Source: Acetitomaculum ruminis DSM 5522 (GTDB lineage Bacteria; Bacillota; Clostridia; Lachnospirales; Lachnospiraceae). From it: a stretch of 64,000 nt of DNA. The stretch spans positions 1 to 64,000 of the forward strand of contig NZ_FOJY01000009.1 of assembly GCF_900112085.1 (NCBI RefSeq). Reading direction: 5' to 3'. This document shows, piece by piece, positions 54,119 through 64,000 of this stretch. Every line of letters begins with the position of its first letter. The stretch's first letter is position 1. Under the pieces are notes generated by a model that made no database searches, was not told the DNA's origin, and was given only the letters and a program-made list of their open reading frames with translations. The position numbers and the translations under genes are program-made.

Positions 54119-54592
54119 ATGCTTTCAAAAGATGAAAGATTTATGAAAGAGGCACTAAAGCAGGCAAAAAAAGCCTATGAGCTGGAGGAAGTGCCTATAG
54201 GTTGTGTCATTGTAATGGATGATAAAATAATAGCCAGAGGCTATAACAGAAGAAATACCGATAAAACAACATTGGCCCATGCTGAGATAAGAGCCATAAA
54301 AAAAGCCTGTAAGAAGTTGGGGGACTGGAGGCTGGAAGGCTGTAAGATGTATGTGACCTTAGAACCCTGTCAAATGTGTGCCGGAGCTATTGTACAGTCC
54401 AGACTTGATGAGATAGTAATAGGCTGTATGAGCAAAAAATCAGGCTGCGCAGGTTCTATTATAAATCTTCTTGATATGAAAGAATTTAATCATCAGGTTG
54501 AAATAAAAAAAGGTGTTTTAGAGGAAGAGTGTTCTACAATGATTTCGGAATTCTTTGCCGGATTGAGGGAGAAAAAACGGGTTAAGAAATAA
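54119..54592 (+). CDS. tadA: tRNA-specific adenosine deaminase
   Basis: About 157 residues of the cytidine/deoxycytidylate deaminase fold. Zinc and proton-shuttle residues are HAE (His54, Glu56) and EPCQMC (Cys84, Cys87). It converts A34 of tRNA-Arg(ACG) to inosine, an essential step in decoding. ATG 54119 is chosen with GGAGG directly upstream; a TTG 12 bases earlier is part of that ribosome site. The name is unrelated to the Tad pilus genes nearby. Confidence 0.95.
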   Translation: MLSKDERFMKEALKQAKKAYELEEVPIGCVIVMDDKIIARGYNRRNTDKTTLAHAEIRAIKKACKKLGDWRLEGCKMYVTLEPCQMCAGAIVQSRLDEIVIGCMSKKSGCAGSIINLLDMKEFNHQVEIKKGVLEEECSTMISEFFAGLREKKRVKK

Positions 54593-54604
54593 AGGAAAAT
54601 TAAT

Positions 54605-55153
54605 ATGCATGATTTAGTTGAAACAGACAGATTGATACTGAAAACTCTTGGTGGGGAGTATAGTGACAAAGTATTGGAATTTTATTTAAATAATAAACTT
54701 TTATTTGAAAAATATGAGGCAGAACGGCCTGTGAATTTTTATACCATAACCTATTTTCGGTCTTTATTAGAGTATGAAATTGCCTGTGCCAAAAAGAAGT
54801 CTGCCCTTCGTTACTGGGTATTTGAAAAAGAAAATCCGGATTTGATAATTGGTACGGTTTCTTTTCAGAATTTTCAAAGAAGGGACGGGTCTTGTTGTCA
54901 GGTAGGATATAAATTTGATGCAAAATACCATGGAATGAGATACGCAAGAGAAGCCTTGAACATGGGGAGTAATGTAGTATTTTCAGAATTTAATGTTACA
55001 AGAATCGAGGCATTTATTATGCCGGACAATATTGCTTCAAAAAAAATGATTGTCCATTGTGGCTACCAATATGAAGGAACTCTTAGAAAGAAATTTAAGA
55101 TTAACGGAAAATTAGAAGACCATGAGGTTTATAGTAAACTCAGAAATGAATAA
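54605..55153 (+). CDS. GNAT-family N-acetyltransferase (RimJ/RimL type)
   Basis: The 182-residue product starts DLVETDRLILKTLGGEYSDK, as in RimJ/RimL-like enzymes, with the acetyl-CoA loop region CQVGYKFDAKYHGMRYAREA and the later NVTRIEAFIMPDNIASKKMI motif. It acetylates an amino group, perhaps of a ribosomal protein or small molecule; the substrate is not readable. It follows tadA by 12 bases, so is cotranscribed. A bidirectional terminator lies beyond. Confidence 0.88.
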   Translation: MHDLVETDRLILKTLGGEYSDKVLEFYLNNKLLFEKYEAERPVNFYTITYFRSLLEYEIACAKKKSALRYWVFEKENPDLIIGTVSFQNFQRRDGSCCQVGYKFDAKYHGMRYAREALNMGSNVVFSEFNVTRIEAFIMPDNIASKKMIVHCGYQYEGTLRKKFKINGKLEDHEVYSKLRNE

Positions 55154-55324
55154 AAAAACCCCGACTACCTGATGGCCGGTACCCGGGGAAAAATAGGGGA
55201 GTTTATGAAAAAGTATCTCTCTTAGACTGTGTCATATCTAAGGGATATATTTATACTATATTTGAAATGTGTCTAATATATGTCTAATTTCTGTATTATT
55301 TTTTAAAAGTGTTTTATGAAAAAT

Positions 55325-55354
55325 AAAAGACAGCCTCTTAGAGGCTGTCTTTTT
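55325..55354. terminator. Bidirectional terminator
   Basis: AAAAGACAGCCTC and GAGGCTGTCTTTTT form a near-perfect stem with loop TTA, between the convergent acetyltransferase and glutamate dehydrogenase genes. A weaker GC-rich hairpin lies at about 55159-55179. Confidence 0.85.
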
Positions 55355-55381
55355 AAAGAACTAAAAAAGAAATAATTATGA

Positions 55382-57081
<1,700 letters not shown>

Positions 57082-57927
57082 ATGAAGAGAATAAAAACAA
57101 TAACAGCCATAATGATTGCATCTGTTATTATGGCATTAAATATTAATATTTTTGTTCATACAGGAGGACTGTATCCGGGCGGTGTGAACGGTCTTACGGT
57201 ACTTATTCAAAGAATAGGTCAGATGTATTTAAATATTAATATTCCATATACAGTGGTAAACCTTATATTAAACGGAATTCCTATTTATGTAGGTTTTCGT
57301 TTTATAGGAAAGAAGTTTACCTTTTATTCGTGTATGACTATTGTTCTTACAAATATTCTAATAGATTTACTTCCAACTTATGTCATTACCTACGACACGC
57401 TTTTGATAAGTATATTCGGAGGTATATTAAACGGATTTTCCATAGGAATCTGCTTAAGAGCCAATGCAACTTCAGGTGGAACGGATTTTATTGCAATTTA
57501 CTTCTCGGAGAAAAAAGGAGTAGACACCTGGAATTATGTTTTGGTCTTTAATGTATGTATACTTGCGGCAGCAGGTTGTATTTTTGGATGGGAAAAAGCC
57601 TTGTATTCTATTATTTTTCAATTTGTTTCTACACAAATGATGAAGCTGATGTATCACAAATATCAGCAGGAAACCCTATTGGTGGTTACTAACAGGCCTC
57701 AGGAGGTTATAGATACAATCTATAACATCTGTCATCATGGAGCAACTTTGTTAGATGGTGAAGGCGGCTATGAAAAGTGTAAAAAACTGGTAGTTTATTC
57801 AGTAATCTCCAAAGATAAAAAGCAAAAGACCATTAATGCTATAAAGAAAGTGGACAATAAGGCATTCATAAATGTAATCCGTACGGAGGAAGTAATCGGT
57901 CATTTCTATTGTGACCCAAGAGACTAG
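57082..57927 (+). CDS. YitT-family membrane protein
   Basis: The 281-residue product has five to six membrane helices (DUF161/YitT_membrane; GGLYPGGVNGLTVLIQRI, ANATSGGTDFIAIYFSEKKG) and a C-terminal soluble DUF2179 domain (ETLLVVTNRPQEVIDTIYNI, TLLDGEGGYEKCKK). The transported substrate is unknown for the family. The ATG follows a weak GCGAGGA ribosome site. It is not clearly in an operon with the transporter genes 170 bases downstream. Confidence 0.88.
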   Translation: MKRIKTITAIMIASVIMALNINIFVHTGGLYPGGVNGLTVLIQRIGQMYLNINIPYTVVNLILNGIPIYVGFRFIGKKFTFYSCMTIVLTNILIDLLPTYVITYDTLLISIFGGILNGFSIGICLRANATSGGTDFIAIYFSEKKGVDTWNYVLVFNVCILAAAGCIFGWEKALYSIIFQFVSTQMMKLMYHKYQQETLLVVTNRPQEVIDTIYNICHHGATLLDGEGGYEKCKKLVVYSVISKDKKQKTINAIKKVDNKAFINVIRTEEVIGHFYCDPRD

Positions 57928-58095
57928 TCTAAAATATAATATTTTCATTGTTATACATACCCATTAATGATAAAATAATTTGGTGTAGTAAAGTGTTGCT
58001 GTAAGTTGTTGACAATTGATAATTTTTATGATTTACTATTATTAATTATTCATATCGATTTACTAGGAAAAAGAAAAATGAAGGGATGATTTACA

Positions 58096-58755
58096 TTGGA
58101 TTGGAATTTTATCTCTCAATATACACCAATGTATATTGAGGCGGCTAAGCTGACCTTGTGGATAGGAGTTCTGGGTATATTGTCTGCGATTGTAATCGGA
58201 CTTTTATGTAGTATAGTTCAATACTATAAAATACCTATTTTATCTCAGATTGTGTCGGTATATATAGAGCTTAGCAGAAATACCCCTCTTTTAGTTCAAC
58301 TGTTTTTTCTTTATTTTGGTTTTCCCAAGATAGGAATAGTATTAAGTGCAGAAGTATGCGGAGTTGTGGGATTGGCCTTTTTAGGCGGAAGTTACATGGC
58401 TGAAGGTTTTAGAAGCGGATTGGAATCCGTTGAAACCATACAGTTTGAATCGGCTGAAAGCCTTGGAATGAATCAGTTACAGGTAATGCGTTATGTCGTA
58501 ATACCACAGGCTTTAGCAGTATCGGTTCCGGCTTTGGTGGCTAATGTAATATTTTTATTAAAGGAAACATCAGTTTTTTCTGCCATTGCCCTTGCAGACT
58601 TAATGTATGTGGCAAAGGATTTGATAGGACTTTATTATATGACAACAGAATCATTGTTTATGCTGGTTCTTGCTTATCTTATCATATTGCTACCAATATC
58701 ATTATTGGCGGTTTATTTAGAGAGGAGGTTAAGATATGCAGGATTTGGCAATTAG
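58096..58755 (+). CDS. Polar amino-acid ABC transporter permease 1
   Basis: The 219-residue HisM/GlnP-type permease has five helices and the EAA loop FESAESLGMNQLQVMRYVVI with IPQA, which contacts the ATPase. RNTPLLVQLFFLYFGFP is typical of polar amino-acid permeases. The start is TTG 58096 (AGGGATGAT upstream). It overlaps the second permease gene by 20 bases. It forms a heterodimeric channel for glutamine/glutamate, cystine or a similar amino acid. Confidence 0.9.
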   Translation: MDWNFISQYTPMYIEAAKLTLWIGVLGILSAIVIGLLCSIVQYYKIPILSQIVSVYIELSRNTPLLVQLFFLYFGFPKIGIVLSAEVCGVVGLAFLGGSYMAEGFRSGLESVETIQFESAESLGMNQLQVMRYVVIPQALAVSVPALVANVIFLLKETSVFSAIALADLMYVAKDLIGLYYMTTESLFMLVLAYLIILLPISLLAVYLERRLRYAGFGN

Positions 58756-59416
58756 TATAATTTTTAAAGGAAATAACCTTTTAAGACTGCTTGATGGGCT
58801 TTGGATTACCTTAAGAATCAGTCTTTTGTCAGCAGCATTATCTATTCCTCTTGGAATATTATTTGGAATGTTTCTGACCCTTAAAAATCCTATAAGTAAG
58901 TTTATTGGCAGGTTGTACCTGGATTTTATCAGAATAATGCCACAGCTTGTATTATTATTCATTGTTTTTTTTGGCATTACAAGGGCTACAGGTTTAGACC
59001 TTTCAGCAGAATTAAGTGCCATAATAGTTTTTGTATTATGGGGAACTTCTGAGATGGGTGACCTGGTAAGAGGTGCCTTAATCAGCATACCAAAGCATCA
59101 ATACGAAAGCTCGGAGGCTTTGGCACTTACAAAACTGCAGACCTATTGGTATATCATAATACCCCAGACCTTAAGAAGGCTTATACCTTTAACCATAAAT
59201 CTCGTTACCCGTATGATTAAAACCACATCTTTGGTGGTGCTTATCGGTATAGTAGAGATGCTAAAGGTAGGACAGCAGATAATAGATGCCAACAGATTTG
59301 ATTATCCTTCAGGAGCCCTGTGGATATATGGAGTGGTATTTTTCATGTACTTCTTTAGCTGCTGGCCTATTTCATGTTTTGCAAAATGGCTTGAAAAGCG
59401 TTGGAGTGACAAATAA
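58736..59416 (+). CDS. Polar amino-acid ABC transporter permease 2
   Basis: The 226-residue permease is related to the first, with an EAA loop YESSEALALTKLQTYWYIII then PQTLRRLIPL. YLDFIRIMPQLVLLFIVFFG corresponds to the family RGTP-like region, here with IMPQ instead of GTPL. GAGGAGG precedes the ATG inside the first permease gene, so translation is coupled. The ATPase gene follows by about 40 bases. Confidence 0.9.
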   Translation: MQDLAISIIFKGNNLLRLLDGLWITLRISLLSAALSIPLGILFGMFLTLKNPISKFIGRLYLDFIRIMPQLVLLFIVFFGITRATGLDLSAELSAIIVFVLWGTSEMGDLVRGALISIPKHQYESSEALALTKLQTYWYIIIPQTLRRLIPLTINLVTRMIKTTSLVVLIGIVEMLKVGQQIIDANRFDYPSGALWIYGVVFFMYFFSCWPISCFAKWLEKRWSDK

Positions 59417-59457
59417 TATTGGTTTTTTAAAGGCTAATGAATATGAGAGGAAAAGAT

Positions 59458-60234
59458 ATGAATAAAAATATTCAGTTAAGTATAAAAGATTTGGTTAAAA
59501 GCTTTGATGACAACAGAATCTTAAATGGAATATCTACAGATATAAAAAAAGGTGAAGTTGTGGTGGTTTTAGGACCTTCAGGATGTGGAAAATCCACCCT
59601 GCTTAGATGTATAAACGGACTGGAAGCCATAAACGGTGGACATGTATTTATAGATGAGGATGAAGTGGTTCATAACAGCAAGGATTTGCCAAAGATTCGT
59701 CAGAAAATCGGCATGGTATTTCAAAGTTATGATTTGTTTCCTCACAAAACCATAATAGATAATATAACTTTAGCACCAATAAAGGTTCAGCACAGAAACA
59801 AGGCCGAAGTGACAGAAGAAGCAGAGCAGTTACTTGAAAGGGTTAATCTTTTAGATAAGGCAAAAGCTTATCCGCGTCAGCTTTCCGGCGGACAAAAACA
59901 AAGGGTTGCCATAGTAAGGGCACTTTGCATGCATCCGGAAATAATGCTTTTTGATGAAGTTACTGCAGCCCTGGACCCGGAAATGGTAAGAGAAGTTTTG
60001 GATGTTATTTTAGAATTGGCAAATCAGGGAATGACCATGATTATTGTTACCCATGAAATGCAGTTTGCAAGAGCCGTGGCAGACAGAATAATCTTTTTGG
60101 ATGGTGGAAAAATCGTAGAAGAAGCAAGACCTGATGAATTTTTCACAGCACCTAAAACAGCAAGAGCAAAGGCATTTTTAAAGACCTTTGAGTTTGATGC
60201 TAAAAAAAAAGAAATGAGTAGGGAAGCAGTATAA
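59458..60234 (+). CDS. Polar amino-acid ABC transporter ATPase (GlnQ-like)
   Basis: About 258 residues with Walker [11 protein letters not shown]-loop [11 protein letters not shown], signature LSGGQKQRV, Walker [13 protein letters not shown] and H-loop IIVTHEM. It energises import by the two permeases. ATG 59458 (GAGAGG eight bases upstream) is preferred to ATG 59437, which lacks a ribosome site. The C-terminal extension is short, as in GlnQ/HisP. Confidence 0.92.
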   Translation: MNKNIQLSIKDLVKSFDDNRILNGISTDIKKGEVVVVLGPSGCGKSTLLRCINGLEAINGGHVFIDEDEVVHNSKDLPKIRQKIGMVFQSYDLFPHKTIIDNITLAPIKVQHRNKAEVTEEAEQLLERVNLLDKAKAYPRQLSGGQKQRVAIVRALCMHPEIMLFDEVTAALDPEMVREVLDVILELANQGMTMIIVTHEMQFARAVADRIIFLDGGKIVEEARPDEFFTAPKTARAKAFLKTFEFDAKKKEMSREAV

Positions 60235-60300
60235 AAAATCGGAAGATTTTAAATAAATAATCAATCGTTAATTTGATTGAACAAAATAGGAGGAATTAAA

Positions 60301-61194
60301 ATGAAAAGAAGAATTTTGGCATTATTAACAGCAATTACATGTGTATTTGGTCTGGCAGCATGCTCAAATACATCTGGAGATAATGCAGCAAAATCAACCA
60401 AAGAAGAAACAAATGAAACGAAAGATTCAAATGGTGCTAATGCCCGTACTTTAGACGAAATTAAAGACAGTGGAGTGGTAAAAATCGGTGTATTTTCAGA
60501 CAAAGCCCCGTTTGGTTATGTGGATGAAAAAGGTGATTACCAGGGATATGATGTATACTTTGCAGAAAGAATTGCAAAAGATTTAGGTGTAAAAGTTGAA
60601 TATACATCATTAGATCCTGCAAGCCGTGTTGAATATGCTCAGACAGGAAAAGTAGATATTGTACTGGCAAACTTTACAGTAACAGATGAAAGAGCTGAGC
60701 AGGTAGACTTCGCCCTTCCTTATATGAAGGTTGCTCTTGGGGTTGTTTCACCTGAAAACGCTCTTATTAAAGATGTTGATGAATTAAAGGATAAAACTTT
60801 AATCGTTGCAAAAGGAACAACTGCCGAGACTTATTTTGAAGCTAATTATCCTGATGTAGAATTACAAAAATATGATGCTTATGCAGATGCTTACAATGCT
60901 TTATTAGATGGTAGAGGAGATGCCTTTTCTACAGATAATACAGAAGTTTTGGCATGGGCTATGTCAAATAAGGGATTCAAAGTTGGAATTACCTCATTAG
61001 GTAGCATTGATACTATTGCACCGGCAGTACAAAAGGGAAATGATACTTTACTTAACTGGTTAAATGATGAAATAAAAACTCTTGGCAAGGAAGAATTTTT
61101 CCATGCAGATTATGAAGAAACTCTTGCTCCTGTTTACGGTGACGCTGCAAGCGCAGACGAGATTGTAGTAGAAGGCGGAGAAGTAGAGAAATAA
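60301..61194 (+). CDS. Amino-acid-binding lipoprotein of the ABC transporter
   Basis: About 297 residues with a lipoprotein signal MKRRILALLTAITCVFGLAA and Cys21 (LAAC). The type 3 solute-binding domain shows SGVVKIGVFSDKAPFGYVDE, YQGYDVYFAERIAKDLGV and LANFTVTDERAEQVDFALPY, the usual pattern for polar amino acids. ATG 60301 is correct: GGAGGA lies inside a longer frame that would add eight residues before the signal. It is the last gene of the operon, followed by two structured repeats. Confidence 0.92.
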   Translation: MKRRILALLTAITCVFGLAACSNTSGDNAAKSTKEETNETKDSNGANARTLDEIKDSGVVKIGVFSDKAPFGYVDEKGDYQGYDVYFAERIAKDLGVKVEYTSLDPASRVEYAQTGKVDIVLANFTVTDERAEQVDFALPYMKVALGVVSPENALIKDVDELKDKTLIVAKGTTAETYFEANYPDVELQKYDAYADAYNALLDGRGDAFSTDNTEVLAWAMSNKGFKVGITSLGSIDTIAPAVQKGNDTLLNWLNDEIKTLGKEEFFHADYEETLAPVYGDAASADEIVVEGGEVEK

Positions 61195-61231
61195 TTTGAT
61201 TGTAGTATTAACTTTCTACTAAAAATGATTT

Positions 61232-61392
61232 GAACGCAGTGTAAGCAATCCCCCGCTTCAAAAGCGTAAGCTTTAAGCGGGGGTATAAGCTTACTAGTGT
61301 CAGAAGGGGTTAAAGCCCCTTCTGACAGGTGGCACAAAGTGCCACTGCGTTCATGAGGAAGTAGCGAAGCGGATTCCGAATGTCCGCTTTAC
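61232..61392 (+). repeat. Structured intergenic repeat, copy 4
   Basis: All stems of copy 2 are conserved; only the last loop differs (TTCCGAATG in place of TTTAAGAATG), as in copy 1. It is followed without a spacer by copy 5. Confidence 0.9.
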
Positions 61393-61548
61393 CAGTGTAA
61401 GCAATCCCCCGCTTCAAAAGCGTAAGCTTTAAGCGGGGGTATAAGCTTACTAGTGTTAGAAGGGGTTAAAGCCCCTTCTGACAGGAGGCACAAAGTGCCA
61501 CTGCGTTCATGAGGAAGTAGCGAAGCGGATTGCGAATGTCCGCTTTAC
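61393..61548 (+). repeat. Structured intergenic repeat, copy 5 (tandem, lacks first bases)
   Basis: It starts at CAGTG directly after the TTTAC of copy 4, lacking GAACG. One stem change (TGTTAGAAGGGG) keeps a G.U pair; another (GAGGCAC against GTGCCAC) breaks one pair. It ends at TTTAC, three bases before the next hairpin arm. Confidence 0.88.
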
Positions 61549-61549
61549 C

Positions 61550-61587
61550 ATATCTCCCATCTAAGGTCAGACCCGGATGGGAGATAT
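61550..61587 (+). terminator. Hairpin after the tandem repeats
   Basis: ATATCTCCCATC and GATGGGAGATAT are perfect 12-base arms around a 14-base loop, followed by ATTTAATG. The weak T-run makes it a poor classical terminator, but it probably ends upstream transcription. Confidence 0.55.
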
Positions 61588-61732
61588 ATTTAATGATTGT
61601 TTAAGATAAGTTTACATTAATATATATAATTATGGTATTATAGAGTTCTCGGAATGATTTTACAAAAAATCTGTGTAAAGTTATGTTAAACAATAAAAGG
61701 TTTATTTAAGCCTAAAAGAAGAGGAAAGTTAT
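61588..61732. promoter_or_regulatory. metN promoter region
   Basis: TTTACA near 61609 and TATTAT near 61635 could form a promoter. I looked for the conserved cores of a SAM-I (S-box) leader or a T-box and saw neither. Confidence 0.3.
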
Positions 61733-62740
61733 ATGAATAAAATTATCCGTGTTGTAAATGTTTCAAAAAAGTTTAAGGGCAAAGAAGGGGAATTTATTGC
61801 TCTTAATAATATTAATCTAGAGATAGGGGAAGGGGACATTTACGGTATCATTGGAATGAGTGGTGCCGGAAAAAGTACTCTTGTAAGATGTCTTAATTTT
61901 CTTGAAGTACCTACACAAGGTACTGTTTATATCCAGGATAAAGATCTTCGAAGCATGAAAGAAAAAGAATTACTGGAAATGAGAAAAGGGGTATCTATGA
62001 TATTCCAGCATTTTAATCTTTTAATGCAGAAAAATGTTGTAGATAATATTTGTTTTCCACTTTTAATTTCCGGTTACAGTAAAAAAGATGCGAAAAAAAG
62101 AGCTTACGAGCTATTAAAAATTGTAGATTTAGACGAAAAAGCCACTTCCTATCCGGCACAATTATCCGGTGGACAAAAACAAAGGGTGGCAATAGCAAGG
62201 GCTCTGGCTTCAAATCCAAAGATTCTTCTTTGCGATGAAGCTACCAGTGCTTTAGATCCTCAGACAACCCAGTCTATTTTGGCTTTACTTAAGCAGATAA
62301 ACAAGGAATATGGTATTACTATTGTAATTATAACCCATGAGATGGATGTTATTCAGCAGATTTGTTCTCATGTTGCAATATTAGATCATGGTAATCTGGT
62401 GGAGACAGGAAGTGTCACTGAAATATTCACATCTCCAAAGACTAAAGAGGCGAAAAGACTTATTTATAACGGGGATACCAGAGTCGAGGAAATGAAGGGA
62501 AAGAGATGTATAAGAATCGTCTTTTCTGAAAATTCTTCATTTGAGCCGGTTATAGCCAATATGATTTTAGAATGTAAGGCTCCGGTAAATATCCTTCTTG
62601 CAGATACAAGAGATATAGGTGGAAGGGCAGCAGGAGAAATGATTCTTCAATTGCCTCAGGATGAGGAAACTGCCAATAAAATGATTGAATATCTAAAATC
62701 CAGAAAGCTTGCTGTGGAGGAGGTAAAAGATTATGTTTGA
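61733..62740 (+). CDS. metN: Methionine ABC transporter ATPase
   Basis: The 335-residue MetN has Walker A GMSGAGKST, Q-loop MIFQHFNLLM, signature LSGGQKQRV, Walker B ILLCDEATSALD and H-loop IIITHEMDV. The C-terminal 80 residues form the NIL (ACT-like) domain (CIRIVFSENSSFEPVIANMI, VNILLADTRDIGGRAAG) that binds methionine and inhibits transport. GAGGAAAG precedes the ATG. It overlaps metI by 8 bases. Confidence 0.95.
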   Translation: MNKIIRVVNVSKKFKGKEGEFIALNNINLEIGEGDIYGIIGMSGAGKSTLVRCLNFLEVPTQGTVYIQDKDLRSMKEKELLEMRKGVSMIFQHFNLLMQKNVVDNICFPLLISGYSKKDAKKRAYELLKIVDLDEKATSYPAQLSGGQKQRVAIARALASNPKILLCDEATSALDPQTTQSILALLKQINKEYGITIVIITHEMDVIQQICSHVAILDHGNLVETGSVTEIFTSPKTKEAKRLIYNGDTRVEEMKGKRCIRIVFSENSSFEPVIANMILECKAPVNILLADTRDIGGRAAGEMILQLPQDEETANKMIEYLKSRKLAVEEVKDYV

Positions 62741-63398
62741 TAGTACAACTATATCTATGATAGGACAGGGTACTTTAGATACCTTATATATGACAATTGT
62801 ATCTACCGTGATGGGTTATGTTTTGGGAATTCCCTTAGGAATTGCCCTGACAGTTACAGATTCTACAGGTTTAAGGCCTAATTCGGTAATATATAAAATT
62901 TTAGATCTTATAACAAATATATTAAGAAGTGTGCCGTTTCTGATTTTATTGGTGCTGGTATCACCTCTTACAAAACTTATTGTGGGAAAAAGTTATGGTT
63001 CTTCAGCAACTATAGTTCCCCTGGTGATTTCAGCAGCACCTTTTATAGGAAGAATGGTGGAATCTTCTCTTAAGGAAGTAGATAATGGAGTAATAGAAGC
63101 TGCAAAAAGCATGGGGGCTTCTACGGTTACCATTATAAGAAGAGTGCTTTTGGTAGAAGCAAGAACTTCTCTTTTAATAGGAATGACCATTGCTTTTGGA
63201 ACCATTCTTGGTTATTCAGCCATGGCAGGAACCCTTGGAGGTGGTGGACTTGGAGATATTGCCATAAGATACGGCTATTACAGATATGAAGCGGATATTA
63301 TGGTAGTGACCACTTTCCTTTTGGTAATTCTTGTAATGGTTATGCAGAATTTGGGAATGAAATTATCTAAGGTTATTGATAAAAGGTTAATTAATTAG
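62733..63398 (+). CDS. metI: Methionine ABC transporter permease
   Basis: The 221-residue MetI has five membrane helices, the N-terminal MIGQGTLDTLYMTIVSTVMG and the EAA loop VIEAAKSMGASTVTIIRRVL. AMAGTLGGGGLGDIAIRYGY is diagnostic of D-methionine-type permeases. GGAGGTAAAAG precedes the ATG within metN. The binding-protein gene follows 49 bases later. Confidence 0.95.
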   Translation: MFDSTTISMIGQGTLDTLYMTIVSTVMGYVLGIPLGIALTVTDSTGLRPNSVIYKILDLITNILRSVPFLILLVLVSPLTKLIVGKSYGSSATIVPLVISAAPFIGRMVESSLKEVDNGVIEAAKSMGASTVTIIRRVLLVEARTSLLIGMTIAFGTILGYSAMAGTLGGGGLGDIAIRYGYYRYEADIMVVTTFLLVILVMVMQNLGMKLSKVIDKRLIN

Positions 63399-63447
63399 AA
63401 AATTACACCGGAAAAGTGTATTTATAAAAAAGGAAGGAGACTTTATT

Positions 63448-64000
63448 ATGAAAAAAAGATTTTTTGCCTTAATTGCAATAGCTGCAATGGCAATAGGAGT
63501 AACCACTGCTTGTGGAGCAGGAAATGATGCTAAAAATCAGACATCCACAAATGAAAAAAGTGAATCGGATGAAAAGAAAGCTATAACTGTGGCAGCTTCC
63601 GAAACACCACATGCAGAAATTCTTGAACAGGCTAAAGAAATTTTAGCAAAGGATGGCTGGGATCTTCAGGTAACCGTATTTTCTGATTATGTTCAGCCAA
63701 ACATGGTAGTTGACAGTGGAGAATTTGATGCAAATTATTTCCAGCACCAGCCATATCTTGATTCATTTAATGAAGAAAAGAATACAAAACTTGTTAGTGT
63801 AGGAAAGATACACTATGAGCCTTTTGGTATCTATGGCGGAACCAAGAAAAGCCTTGATGAAATAGCTGACGGAGACAGCATCGCAGTTCCAAACGATACC
63901 ACAAATGAAGCAAGAGCACTTCTTTTGTTACAGGATAACGGAATCATTGAATTGGCAGAAGATGCAGGATTAAATGCTACAAAAAGTGATATCACAAAGT
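63448..64000 (+). CDS. metQ: Methionine-binding lipoprotein, 5' part
   Basis: The frame runs off the window after 184 codons. The lipoprotein signal is MKKRFFALIAIAAMAIGVTT with Cys22 (TTAC). The NLPA/MetQ domain shows ITVAASETPHAEILEQAKEI, FSDYVQPNMVVDSGEFDANY, FQHQPYLDSFN and IAVPNDTTNEARALLLLQDN. AAGGAAGGAGA precedes the ATG. It completes the MetNIQ importer for methionine. Confidence 0.95.
   Translation, partial: MKKRFFALIAIAAMAIGVTTACGAGNDAKNQTSTNEKSESDEKKAITVAASETPHAEILEQAKEILAKDGWDLQVTVFSDYVQPNMVVDSGEFDANYFQHQPYLDSFNEEKNTKLVSVGKIHYEPFGIYGGTKKSLDEIADGDSIAVPNDTTNEARALLLLQDNGIIELAEDAGLNATKSDITK

Noticed and set aside
54119-54592. Assignment of tadA here to the Tad pilus system
   Set aside because: The HAE and PCxxC zinc motifs identify a tRNA adenosine deaminase; only the name is shared.
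61588-61732. Possible SAM or T-box riboswitch before metN
   Set aside because: I could not find the conserved cores or a leader terminator; the leader is short and AT-rich.

Overview
The window is AT-rich and has the gene content of a motile, anaerobic Firmicute of the Lachnospiraceae type (Roseburia/Lachnospira/Butyrivibrio relatives). Pointers are flagellin and FliS, a clostridial-style Tad pilus cluster, an NADP-type glutamate dehydrogenase, BceRS-BceAB-type peptide-resistance genes, strong GGAGG ribosome binding sites and frequent TTG/GTG starts. Genus assignment is inference; no rRNA is present.

Layout. 1-5520 is a graveyard of transposable elements: fragments of two IS3-family elements, a frameshifted IS21 istA, an IS30-family element that looks intact, another IS3 orfB tail and an IS200/IS605 tnpB tail. 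5522-9000 holds an alpha/beta hydrolase, tRNA-Lys and several decayed fragments. 9047-13585 is a BceRS-BceAB-like two-component system plus ABC transporter. 14205-18305 is a TPR/ATPase protein followed by glycogen branching enzyme. 18506-23967 is a large flagellum-linked repeat protein, flagellin and FliS. 24324-29254 and 49127-53778 are the two halves of one Tad pilus operon. 54119-64000 carries tRNA adenosine deaminase, a GNAT acetyltransferase, glutamate dehydrogenase, a YitT protein, a polar amino-acid ABC transporter and the start of a methionine (MetNIQ) transporter.

The most striking feature is a mobile element of about 19.65 kb (about 29371-49026) inserted into the Flp pilin gene of the Tad operon. 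Joining 29288-29370 to 49027-49123 restores an exact 59-codon pilin frame, so the insertion site is visible at base level. The element carries a Tn554-like recombinase module (one TnpA, two TnpB-like proteins, one TnpC), ParM/ParR-like segregation genes, an XRE regulator with palindromic operators, a cargo block and MobC plus a relaxase with a second ORF nested in another frame. The cargo comprises a HEPN protein, a Sau3AI-like endonuclease, an EVE-like/NucS-like nuclease, a cytosine methyltransferase, an NA37-like protein and a membrane protein. It looks like an integrative mobilizable element with defence cargo, and precise excision would re-create the pilin.

A second theme is a family of nearly identical intergenic repeats of about 160 bp (five copies plus one decayed), all in the same orientation. 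They fold into a closed multi-hairpin structure, and four of the five stem substitutions I could identify between copies keep G.U pairs in the + strand transcript, which suggests the RNA structure is under selection.
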